From Drechmeria coniospora (lineage: Eukaryota > Ascomycota > Sordariomycetes > Hypocreales > Ophiocordycipitaceae), in assembly GCF_001625195.1 (NCBI RefSeq), contig NC_054389.1, positions 8,118,520 through 8,182,519 on the forward strand: a stretch of DNA of 64,000 nucleotides, read 5' to 3'. The first letter of the stretch is position 1. Each line of letters begins with the position of its first letter. Of this stretch, positions 22,416 to 34,995 are shown in pieces. Under the pieces are notes generated by a model, which searched no databases, was not told where the DNA came from, and saw only the letters and a program-made list of their open reading frames with translations. Position numbers and translations under genes: made by a program.

Positions 22416-24060
22416 CTGGTAGAGGCAACCCCCCGAGCATCATGGTCGTGCCGACGCCATCACTGTACTTTCGAACGTACCTGGTACGAGGCTTCGGTCC
22501 CTGTAGCATGGCCGGGTACAGCGTACCTACCTACCTGTATCCATGCAGCCTCGCACGGATACCTCGTACTGGCTAGCAGTGAATGCAGCGAATGCAGTGA
22601 AGGCAGTGGATACGGTGAAGGCAGTGAATGCTCTGATTGCATCAGCCTTGCGCAAGGTGCGTGCGAGCTGCTCGTGCGTGCAACACCAACACCGCCTCTC
22701 CGCTGCCTTTCTGCCGCTTCGCATTCTTCCTGTCCGCCGTGCCGGTCTCTCACGCCATGCATGATGCCCTCCCTACCTTTGGCAGAATGACCCGTTGCCT
22801 TGGGACGTCGCTCATCGACCGAGGATCCGCCACGCACCCTCGTCGAGCGGGCCAGGCATGACCCTGACGATGCGTCCGAAGCATGAAAATATGCCGACAA
22901 TCCGCTGGCAGGCCCCACCGGTTCACCATGCTTCCAAGGACTGACATGGCAGACGAGGTGGATCGGCCAGGAATGTCAAAGTCTATCGTCCCACGGACGA
23001 CGAATCGACGGCCGAGAGGGACCATCTCCATCGGCTGCACAAAACTCTCCGCCGGTACCGGGCATCTCCTTGTCGGTGTTGGGCGAACACATGGTGTGCA
23101 AGTTCGGCGTGCTCTCCTCGATGCTACGCCGCGATGGCTGCACAGAGCAAGCACAATCCTCTAGGCAGCTGTTGCTCGCAAGTGGCAGGCGTGCCCGATG
23201 AACACTGGCCACCGTCGAAGCAAGATATTTTGCGGCACAACTCTCGGGGAGAATACTCGGCACATCTCGGCCAGGACAATCGTACGACGGAACGAGTGAG
23301 GGCTGCTACATGATGCGAGCCATGCGGTCGAATTCCGAGTCGATCGACACGCATACAGGCGCCTAGAGAGCATCCGTCGCCACAGAACGCGTCTCGTCGA
23401 CCCCTGCCATGCGATATGTCAACGGTCGTTGCACAGCGCAAGCCACGCATCCGGCGGGCACTTCACTCGGCCGTCACGGAGCAGGGTACTGTTGCCTGCG
23501 ACAAGACATGCCACTGCTCCAATGATGGACGCGCGGGGACGGAGCATGACGCTCCGGCTGACGCTCAGGCTGAGGGGGAGGGGTCGGTTGTGCGTCGCCG
23601 TTTGGCCCCGAGACACACGAAACGTTCAGGCTGGCAGGCAGCCATCACAGCTTCATGATCCGATGCATCGCGACCTACCTGTCCGCTGAATGGCGGGTCC
23701 GGAACTTTTGCGGGCGCACTCTCGTCGTGCTTGGTGTGGCGGGCCACGTCAGCAAGGAGGACACCATCGTCGGCGGCGTTGCTCGCCTACCCATCGATGG
23801 ACGAGCGAGGGCGACAGGTCAGAAAATGGAAATGAAGCAGCAGACATTGGTTGACCTCCCGGTTGGCAGCATGACGGCTGCGCAGTGCATGGGTACCTGT
23901 AGCTGCTTGTCCGGACGGCGACGGGGTCTGGGCCCCCTGCGACGACCGATCCATCCGCCACGTTCATCCCTGTACCGTAGAATGAATGACCCAGTAACGA
24001 TGGCCCACCGATGAAGCAAAGACGGAATCGTTGCACCCAGGTACTCGCGGGTACTAGGAC

Positions 24061-24190
24061 GTGCATGTAGGTGTATGTAGGTGTATGTAGGTGTATGTAG
24101 GTGTATGTAGGTGTATGTAGGTGTATGTAGGTGTATGTAGGTGTATGTAGGTGCATATAAGTGTATGTAGGTATATAGAAGTGTATGTAC
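24061..24190. repeat. Decamer tandem array (GTGTATGTAG)n
   Basis: Thirteen consecutive 10-bp units, most of them exactly GTGTATGTAG and the later ones with one to three substitutions. The minus-strand reading gives a repetitive Thr/Tyr/His peptide that has no support as a protein. Confidence 0.95.
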
Positions 24191-24311
24191 AGAGTGTGCA
24201 TCTGCAGTTGGTTATACAGGTATGCTTGTGTAGGTGTATGTACTTAACGTCAGTGTAGGTGACTGTGGGCATGTATGTAATGAATGTCCCAGGTGTAAGT
24301 ACTTGTATGCA

Positions 24312-24690
24312 GGTGTATGCAGGTATGCTGTTTGTAGGTGTAAGTACCTTATGCAGGTATGCTGTATGTAGGTGTATGCAGGTATGCTATATGTACTCCG
24401 TAGGTGTATGCAGGTATGCTGTATGTAGGTGTATGCAGGTATGCTATATGTAGGTGTATGCAGGTATGCTGTATGTAGGTGTATGCAGGTATGCTGTATG
24501 TAGGTGTATGCAGGTATGCTGTATGTAGGTGTATGCAGGTATGCTGTATGTAGGTGTATGCAGGTATGCTGTATGTAGGTGTTTGCAGGTGTTTATAGGT
24601 GTATGCAGGTATACTCTATGTAGGTGTATGCAGGTATGCTGTATGTAAGTAGGCGCATGCAGGTATACTGTATGTAGGCGCGTATAGCTG
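24312..24690. repeat. 25-bp tandem array related to the decamer
   Basis: About a dozen units of 25 bp, each starting GTGTATGCAGG and ending TGTATGTAG, so the unit contains the decamer word plus an extra segment with GTATGCT. Variant units have CTATATGTAG in place of CTGTATGTAG. One unit is interrupted by 7 bp (CTCCGTA, 24396-24402). Units decay toward the right end. Confidence 0.9.
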
Positions 24691-25612
24691 GATATAGATG
24701 GATGTACTTACAGAGGACGTAAAGAGCATATGCGTGTACAGGGTACGGAGTACGGAGCAGGCGTATGCACTGTTGGTGTATGTCCTCGTAGGTGCATGTG
24801 GGTAGGTGTACAAGCATATATCGTACTGCAGGTGTACTTGTACATGTATGTGTATGTAAGAAGGTGAAGGTAGGTGTGTGCGTCAAAAGGCTCTCGGAAA
24901 AGATCAAGTTCATGTGACGGGCCTGACGAAATGAATCAGGAAATAAATCAAGCACCCATCAGCCGACGACAAGGATATGCTCGTACGACCATACCCAAGG
25001 GCAAGAATGCATGTCTTGCCCGCGAGGCGCATGCGCAGGCTCGTACTCGTTCGTGGACGTGGAAACGCCTACGCCTGTACTCCGTACTTGGACTATACAC
25101 GCGGATACATGAATACCACCAGTGTTGAGGAATGATGCGCTTTAAAAGACACTCCCAGACAAACCGGTAATTACCGGCTACCACATCATTGTCAACGGCA
25201 ATTTTTTTTCGACTTCAGGCGGCCACTGCTCACATGCATCCAGTGAGCAGTGTGTTGGTCGCCTTACGAATACGGAGCAGAGTCGTACTTTGCAATGACG
25301 GACATGCAAGCAGTAACCCGTACCGGCTCTTCTTTTTTCCAAACGAGCTGGGATATGACAGAGGAAATATAACCTTGGAAAGAACCCAGTCACCTTCGAC
25401 GCATGGGCAATCTTGGCATGGGAGAAATGCCTCGTTTCGTCGACGACGGTCGTGCCAAGGGGTGGGATGCGGTTCCTGACATGCGATTCGTAGCGGCAGG
25501 CGAGTTCAATTCGTGGCAGCTACGCTGGCTTCGAGAACCCCCTAAAAAGAATGACTGCTTCCGTTCTCTTCCGTCCAGTGCCAACTTTCTTGCGCATGCG
25601 CACCATTTCTTC

Positions 25613-26846
<1,234 letters not shown>

Positions 26847-26856
26847 CAGACAGTAC

Positions 26857-29117
26857 CTGAAGATGAAGATGGATGATCATGATGGATAGACTACCACGAA
26901 ACGACGCCATGATTCCCCACGTTGGCCTACCGAGAGCCTGTTGTTGGAATGCTATGCATCGTCAGCGCCGCCTGTCCTTTGCCGCCGTTGCCTTCCTGGG
27001 GATCTGCACAGACTCGAGTTGTACGAACAACGGATGGCTGCCGTAGAAAAGTTTGACGCTGGGTGACGTTATGGGACGCTGGGGCGACGTTGATGGTGGA
27101 CGGTGTGGATGCTTGGATGGTGAACCGGCAGAGGGAGAGGTGAGGCAGACAAGGCTGGCTTATAAACGGCACGAAGAACGAATGCGGGGGCGGTGCAAAA
27201 AGTCGCTCACACATACGTCACACGTACGTCCAATAGAAAATAACAAACTTATATGCACATCGTCATTGGGCGAAATCATCAGGTTGGCGCCGCGACATCG
27301 GAGCCATCGGAGCCATCGGTCCGGGCGAGACCAAGGCTCTGCCAGTTGGGTCCCGGCTTTATCCGTCACTGGCCGCTCCCGTCACGCTTGGCCCTTGGCC
27401 TTCTGATTCTTTCTCGTCTTCTTGCTTCCTTCTTGCCAGCTGCTTAATAACGTCAGACGAGGCAGTGAAGACGAGCCACGGCCTCTCCTACATATCGTCC
27501 TATCCAGAGTTGTTGGCCCTCCTCGGCAGAACTGGAGACGACCAGTGCCGAAAACAATATTCTATGGTCAGAGCCGGTCTGGCTGGAGCACTCCTCGCAC
27601 AAGTGGTCTGTGTCCTCGTTGTCCAGTCTTCCCATGTCCATGATCAACGCAACAGTCGCCGTCAAGCCCGTTTGATTCTTGGCCAGCCAGGCCCGATGCA
27701 CCCTTGAGGTCCACGACAAACAGTGAAGACGAGTTCGTGCCCGGTTCTGGGTTCAGCAACGGGCTCGAAAATTTATATTGTTTCCCTGACATTCCTCTTT
27801 CTCGTTGAAAGAAACTTGTTGTCAATATACAGCTGGCGTGAGGAAAGGATGAGCGTTATCGGTATGGAGAGTCCTTTGCGACCTATACTCGCTACGTTCG
27901 TCGAGTAGTCAGCAGACGTTCGAAGTAAAGGTAAAAGAATCCGAGGCAAGTACGTGTACTTCTTGTTTTGCTACCGTGCTTGGTTGATTGCCCTGGGTCC
28001 TCCTGTTGGTGATGTTGCTGCTGCATTCAATTGTTCAACCGCTCCGACAGATGGGGGCATGTTGGCAGCAGTGGACCATCATGTGGAGAGAACATGACAG
28101 AAGGCTGCGTTCTTCCCATGGAACCAAAGTTCAGCTTGACATTGCATCATTCGCTCTCCGTACCGAGAAAGATTGAAAGCTGTCAAGGACTCTTCTTGGC
28201 CGCTTCGTCTGGTGTCGAATACCAATAGGATGTCCACTACTGACACCTCCCACCATACCCTGTACTTCACCCAGGAGATTGTCATGGCCGACATTTCCGA
28301 GACATCACTTCTCGAGATGACATCGGGTCCCGGAAATTATACAGCATGGAGCATGTTCGAAAAAAATGGTGCTATAATGCAAGCATGAAGCAGAATCGAA
28401 ACTGAATCCATCCTAATTGCGTCGTGGGTAGTGGGAGGTGGATAGGAGAAGCCTCGAGTATGGACACACCAGGCAAGTGCCGACGATGCTCGAATGGTTA
28501 CGTCACGTCGGCGGTTTCTCCTGCTGCGCCAGAGTCGTCTGTAGACATCCTGACCTCCAGGTAGGACTCTGACTGTAAATTGATGGTGGGAAAGCTGGAG
28601 TATCCGGATGACGGCCTGTCCAGGATGCACAGTGTCGTTGCATCCCCAATCTTGGTGTGAAGATGGGTGAATTGGACAGCAAGGAACTGGAAAATCGCAC
28701 TGTAACGTACGAATCCCATGTTCTCATAAAAGAGCAACGGAAATCGAATGGGTAGTATATATCATAAAAATGAGGAGACCAACCAGCTTAATGAGCAAAT
28801 TGTCTACTTGCATGTATTTTAGGGGTATGTTTGACTTCTCAGAATATCGTAATATTTCCAAAATTCATCAGCTGCAATGGCCAAGGAAGCCCTTCGGCTC
28901 GCACTGTGCGGGGAATTGCTTCCTCAATTACACCATTCGCCTGAAGTGGAGTGCTGCGGAGTCGATTCATAGCTGAATTCTGCCGCTAGACACCGCCCAA
29001 AAAAAAAGTGGTGATGGAGTGCAGAGAAGCGATTTCACCTCTGACTGGAATTCAACCGCCAACTCTTGCTACACCTGGGGCGTCTACGGTCAGACCTTTG
29101 GCCGATTGCCGACCAAG
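26857..29117. other. Spacer between divergent THI4 and Pol I subunit genes
   Basis: THI4 (minus) and the Pol I gene (plus) are divergent, so both promoters should be here. From about 27500 to 29000 GC content falls and short frames are interrupted by stops on both strands. I find no recognisable protein. Confidence 0.6.
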
Positions 29118-32100
29118 ATGAATATCGCCCAGCCCATATCCTCCGAGGTCGATGCCGTCGAGTTCACATTCCTGTCCCCGGACGAGATACAAGCCATCTC
29201 CGTCAAGCGCATCGAGAATGACAACACCTTCGACAGCCTTCTCAACCCCGTCCACGGCGGTCTCTACGACCCTGCCCTCGGATCATGGGGCGACCAACCG
29301 TGAGATCCATGTGCCTGGAACCTCGTGCTTTCCCGAGGCCTCTGCTGACCATGCTCCCCAGGTGCGCCACCTGCAACCTGAACCAAGCGAGCTGCCCGGG
29401 ACACCCAGGTCACATCCAACTCCCCGCACCAGTCTACCACCCCATCTTCATGGACCAGGCGTACCACTTGCTCCGAGCGACCTGCGTCTACTGCAGGGGT
29501 TTTCGACTACCCGCCAAGGACCTCCACAAGTTCATGTGCCAGCTCCGTCTGCTCCAGCACGGCCTCATCCGCGAAGCGTACATCGTCGATGCCGTTGGCG
29601 ACAAGGACTGCGATGGTTTGGGGGAGAACCTCGGCTCCGACGAGAGCGAGGCGGACGAAGAAAACAGCTCGATCGACAGCGCCATCAGAAAAAGGGACAA
29701 GTACGTCCTGCACTGCCTTCGGACCGTCAAAATCCGACGGAGTGAGGCCGGGAGGCGGAAGCACGAGGGCATGGCCCAAGCGCGGCGAGACATCATCAAG
29801 GCCTTTCTCGCCGAAATCACCAAGAGAAGGCACTGCGCGACCTGCTCGGGAATCTCGCCGGCGTACCGAAAAGATCGCTACGTCAAGATTTTCGAAAAGT
29901 CGCTCTCGGCCAAGGAGCTGACGGCCATGGCCCAGAGGCATCTGGTGCGGAAGGATGCCATGACGCGCCAGTTTGACGAGAAATCAAAGTCAAAACTCGA
30001 CACCGAATCCTCCGAATCCGAAGCAGTCGTCCAGCCGACGACGGACGAAGAGGAAGAACGGCCCGTCGACGTTGCCGCGGCCCAGAGATACATCAGCCCG
30101 ATGGAGGTGCGCGCTCGATTGATCGAGCTGTTTAAGAAGGAGCAGGATGTTGTCGCCCTCCTGTACGACTCGAAACCGCGTACCAGAGGCTCTCCGGACG
30201 TCACGCCGGACATGTTCTTCATCACCACCATTCTCGTCCCGCCCAGCCGCTACCGACCGGAAGCCCGCCTCGGAGATGCGCAGGTGACCGAGGCGGAGCA
30301 GAATTCGCTCTACAAGATGATCCTGCGAGGCTGCACCAAGATTGCCCACGTGCATACCGTCCTGAGAAGCAACGAGCGTGCCGACATTACCCAGCTGCAT
30401 CAGGCTTGGACCGAGCTTCAAGAGAGCGTCAATGCGCTGATTGATGCGAATAAGAATCCCGTCCAGGGTGCGGCTGCTAAGCGCAACGAAGAGGGCATCA
30501 AGCAGAAGCTGGAGAAGAAGGAGGGCCTGTTCCGAAAGAACTTGATGGGCAAGCGTGTCAACTACGCCGCCAGAAGCGTCATCTCGCCCGATCCGAACAT
30601 CGAGACGAACGAGATTGGCGTCCCCCCCGTCTTCGCCCAGAAGCTCACGTTCCCCGAACCCGTCACCAGTCACAACTTCCGAGACATGCAGCACGCCGTC
30701 ATCAACGGTGCCTACAAGTGGCCGGGCGCCGTCGCCATCGAGAACGAGAACGGCCAGGTGCAGATGCTGAGGAACAAGTCGGTCGACGAGCGCATCTCCC
30801 TCGCGAATCAGCTGCTCGCCCCGACGGACGCCAACGCGCCCAAGATACGGAACAAGAAAGTATATCGGCACATGACCAACGGCGACGTCGTGTTGATGAA
30901 CCGTCAGCCGACACTGCACAAGCCGTCCATGATGGGACATCGAGTTCGCGTCCTGCCGGGCGAGAAGACGATCCGCATGCACTACGCCAACTGCAACACC
31001 TACAATGCCGACTTTGACGGAGACGAGATGAACATGCACTTTCCCCAAAACGAGGTTGCCCGCGCGGAAGCCCTCCAGATTGCGGACACGGACCATCAGT
31101 ACTTGTCGGGCACGCAGGGCAAGCCGCTACGAGGTCTGATCCAGGATCACATCTCCGTCTCCATCGCCCTGTGCAGTCGGGATTGCTTCTTCAGCCGCGG
31201 CGACTATCACGCCCTCGTCTACAGCGCCATCCGACCGGAAAGCGGCCACGTGTACGGCGACAGGATCCAGCTCGTCCCGCCCGCCATTCTCAAGCCGGTG
31301 CCGAGGTGGACAGGAAAACAGGTCGTCACGACGATACTCAAAAACACGCAACCGCCCAACTGCGGCCCGCTGACGCTGCACGGAGAATCTCAGATCAAGG
31401 CCGAGCAGTGGGGCTCCAAGAAATCCGAAGAGGGAACGGTGCTGATCCAGGACGGCGAGTTCGTCACCGGCATCCTCGACAAGTCCCAGATCGGCCAGAG
31501 CGCCGGCGGCTTGATCCATGCCATCCACGAAGTCCACGGGCCGTCGGCCGCCGGCAAGCTGCTCACCGCCATGGGCCGGCTTCTGACCCGCTATCTCGGC
31601 ATGCGCGCCTTCTCCTGCGGCATGGACGACTTGCGTCTCACCGCCGAGGGCGAGACGTCCCGGCAGCGAGAGCTGCAGGTTGTCAGGACCGTCGGCCGCG
31701 AGATCGCCTCGAGCTACGTCTCCCTCAAGGACGTGCCCGACGCTCGAGATCCCGTCCTCCTCGAACGTCTGGAGGAGGTTCTCCGCGACGACAAGAAGCA
31801 GGAAGGCCTGGACCTTCTCATGAACCAGGGGACCAAGGACATCACCGACGCCATCCAACGGGCCTGCATCCCCAACGGCCTCGAGAAGCCGTTCCCGCGA
31901 AACCAGATGCAGGCCATGACGACGTCGGGTGCCAAGGGTTCCAAGGTCAACGCGTCCCTCATCTCCTGCAACCTGGGTCAGCAGGTGCTCGAGAGCAGGC
32001 GAGTGCCCATCATGGTCAGCGGCAAGACGCTCCCCTGCTTTCAGCCGTTCGAGACCAACATCACGGCCAACGGATACATCGGCAGCCGATTCCTGACGGG

Positions 32101-34183
32101 CATACGTCCGCAGGAGTACTACTTCCACCACATGGCCGGACGAGAAGGTCTCATCGACACGGCCGTGAAGACGTCGCGGTCCGGCTACCTTCAGCGATGC
32201 GTCATCAAAGGCCTCGAGGGCGTCTCGGTGGCTTACGACACCACCGTTCGCGATGCCGACGGCTCCATCATCCAGTTTTTGTATGGCGAAGACGGCTTGG
32301 ACGTCACTAAGCAATCGTACCTCAAGGACTTTGGCTTCATCCTGCGAAACCTCGTGTCCGAGGCGGCCCAGCTCCGATACGACTCCGAGGTGGTTCAGCG
32401 TCTGGGCGCGACGAGCAACCGAGCGGCGTTTACCAAGTACATGAAGAGCGCCGTGAAGCACGCCCAGCCCGGCGATCCGAAGGCGAGGGATCCGCTGACG
32501 AGCGCCTTCAACCCGACGACGAACGCCTTCGTCCTGTCCGAATCCTTCTTCACGGCCATGTCGACCTACCTGAAGGAGAACTCGGACGGCATGATTCGGG
32601 AGAAGGGTGACAAGGAGCCGGCCGGCGCGCACCAAGCGCTGAACCGAAAGAACGCCGAGCTTCTCTTCGCCATGAAGTATCTGCAATCGCTGATAGAGCC
32701 CGGCGAGGCCGTCGGCGTCGTCGCCGGCCAGTCCGTGGGCGAGCCGTCGACGCAGATGACGCTCAACACGTTCCACTTGGCGGGGCACGCGGCCAAGAAC
32801 GTGACGGCGGGTATCCCTCGGCTGCGAGAGATTCTCATGACGGCCTCGAAGGACATTGCGACGCCGGCCATGTCCCTCTACCCGCACGCCAGCCTCGCGG
32901 CCGAGGAGGTGGAGACGTTTGCCAAGTCGATCAGCGCGCTGCCAATGTCGTTCATCCTGGAAAGCGTCGTCGTCGAGGAAAAGGTCGGCCGCGGCAAGAT
33001 CTTCGGCATGGCCAAGATCTACGTCATCAAGCTCAAGTTTTTCCCTGCCAAGGAATACCTGGAAATGTACCACGCCAGCGTCGGCGAGGTGCTGGATGCC
33101 GTGGAGAGGAAGTTGGTGCGGCACATCGTCACGCTGTCCAAGGCCGAGCTCAAGAAGCGAGCGCTGCAGGCGACGGCCGCCTCCCCGGACATTGGGGCCA
33201 AGGTTGGCGTCGTCGAGATGGTTGCTCCCGCGGCGGCGACGGCCGAGGCGGGTGCCGAGGACGACGACTCGGGCGACGAAGACCACACGAGCGCCAAGCA
33301 ACGAGCCAACCGGCACGAGGCCGTGTCGTACGGACCGAACGACGAGGCGGACAACGAGATCCAGCGCGAGATGGACGACGCCGACGTGGCCGACGAGACG
33401 GAGGCGGAGGGCGCCGACGATGCGGCGGAGAAGAACGAGGCGATGGACGTCGACACGGACGACGAGGCCTCGGAAGGGGAGAAGGCGTCGTCGGCCAATG
33501 CCCGTGCTCGGCGCGTCATGGATGCCTTTGACGAAGTCACGGCGTTTGAGTGCAGCGAAAGCAGCGGCGACGGGTGCCAGCTGACGCTCGAGTACGACCA
33601 GGCGGTGCCGAAGCTGCTCATGCTCAACGTCGTCCAGGCGGCCGTCAAGAAGACGATGGTCCGGGAGATTCGCGGCATCGGCGCCTGCCGCGTCGTGCAG
33701 GAGCGGACGGGGAAGAAGGAGCTCGTGATCCACGCGACCGGTGCCAACATCCAGGCGGTCCAGCGGTTCAACGACCACATCGACCCGGACCGCATCCAGA
33801 CGAACGACGTGGCCGCCGTCCTGTCCATGTACGGCGTCGAGGCGTGCCGAAGCAACATCGTCCGAGAGCTCGGCGACGTTTTCGGGTCGCACGGCATCAA
33901 GGTCGACAACCGACACCTGAACCTCATCGCCGACTACATGACGAGGAACGGCGGCTTCACGGCCTTTAACCGCATGGGCCTGCAGGGCAACGCCAGCCCC
34001 TTTACCAAGATGAGCTTCGAGACGACGCTCGCCTTCCTCAAGGACGCCGTCCTCGACGGTGGCTGGGACGACCTCGCGACGCCGAGCGGCCGTCTCGTCA
34101 TGGGCCGGCTCGGCAAGCTTGGCACGGGCAGCTTTGATGTTTTGACGCACCTGCCGACGTACCACGCCGATGGGTCGGCGTGA
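29118..34183 (+). CDS. RPA190: DNA-directed RNA polymerase I largest subunit
   Basis: Two exons, 29118-29299 and 29362-34183, encode 1667 residues, matching the usual length of about 1660. The 62-bp intron (GTGAGA...CCCCAG) is set by restoring PCATCNLNQASCPGHPGHI, the N-terminal zinc site (Cys62, Cys65, Cys72, His75). The protein forms the catalytic core of nucleolar Pol I, which transcribes the rRNA genes. The active-site motif NADFDGDEMNMHFPQ carries the magnesium-binding Asp611, 613 and 615. RQPTLHKPSMMGHRV precedes it. Bridge-helix and trigger-loop sequence (GEPSTQMTLNTFHLAG) is near residue 1187. An acidic, low-complexity insertion covers roughly 1353-1440, in the jaw region where Pol I subunits commonly carry such sequence. 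The C-terminus ends in the expected clamp region (GSFDVLTHLP). Confidence 0.98.
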
Positions 34184-34995
34184 AGGGATTGCGGACCACG
34201 GAGTACAGGCTGAAGAATGGCAAGATGCATGGAAATACGGAGTTTGCGATGTTCCTTTTCTCTCTTGGCTTACCGCTGGCCTGGATGTTCTATATACAAG
34301 ACAACTAGCATGAAGAGCCGCCCGATGGATGACAGCTGCGGCGTCGTCGCGTTGCTTCTTGGTGCCGTCTCGCATGTTTCGAGATGTATTCCTTTGTGTT
34401 TTCCCTTGCGTGATTCCACTGTTCACGAAGCATGTGATAATTGCCATGCGACGGCAAGCGAGAGTGCATTGTGCGTTACGGGCCGACGGCGAACATCGCG
34501 ACACGGAAGCGATCATGACAACTTGCGTACAGCAACAATCCGTACCAACCGAACAGGCCATATGTCAACAGAATACGGAGCAGCTTGCATCTTGTACGAA
34601 CGTAATAATACGAATACGTATGCAGTGTCTCGGGATGGTACCAATGACGTGTTGGTCTCTGGAATGAGCATCCCTGAATAATCGAGTCGGAAATTCGTTG
34701 GCGTTTATTCTCGAAAATGCAAGCATTTGCCCGTAGCAGGATGGGGGCAAGACGCAAGCTCCCTTCGCTTCCACAGCTGCCGACACATGATGCATTAGTA
34801 CAGCAGGTGCCAAAGTTCGGGAGTTGTTGGATGTTGGCGAAAGATGAAAAAGGCATGCTGGCTGCTGAAGGCATCCAAAGGCCATGCCACGTTGCACGGC
34901 TCCGGATTATCAACTTCCGTCCATCTGACCGCTACCCTGAACAAGCAAAATAGATGGCACCCCTTTCGCCTTGTCAACAGTTCATCGCCACAGAG
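34184..34995. other. Spacer after the Pol I gene
   Basis: This contains the 3' flank of the Pol I gene and the upstream region of the kinase pseudogene. Short frames only, with no recognisable domain. Confidence 0.55.

Larger units (their letters stand above)
20473..25612. other. Gene-free 5-kb spacer with tandem array
   Basis: No frame shows a recognisable protein. The part near 20500-21000 is the upstream region of the zinc-cluster gene. From about 20950 to 22550 the sequence is dense in GTAC-type words, including the 16-bp palindrome at 22400-22415. A GGCA tetranucleotide run lies at about 21094-21119. A composite tandem array fills 24061-24690. The block 25390-25612 is the 3' flank of THI4. 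Confidence 0.6.

Noticed and set aside
24061..24690. Regular repeats considered as a CRISPR array
   Set aside because: The units are directly tandem without unique spacers, and the genome is eukaryotic.
28498..28737. Minus-strand frame starting LFYENMGFVRYS, reminiscent of a GNAT acetyltransferase
   Set aside because: Only the short YENMGF word is suggestive, and the remaining fold motifs are missing.
29285..29361. Upstream ATG at 29285 as the Pol I subunit start
   Set aside because: This stretch is intron sequence. The true N-terminus is in the exon at 29118, which restores the first zinc site.
31127..34561. 1144-codon open frame antisense to the Pol I subunit gene
   Set aside because: It mirrors the GC-biased third positions of the sense gene, and its translation is rich in Arg, His, Val and Leu without any motif.
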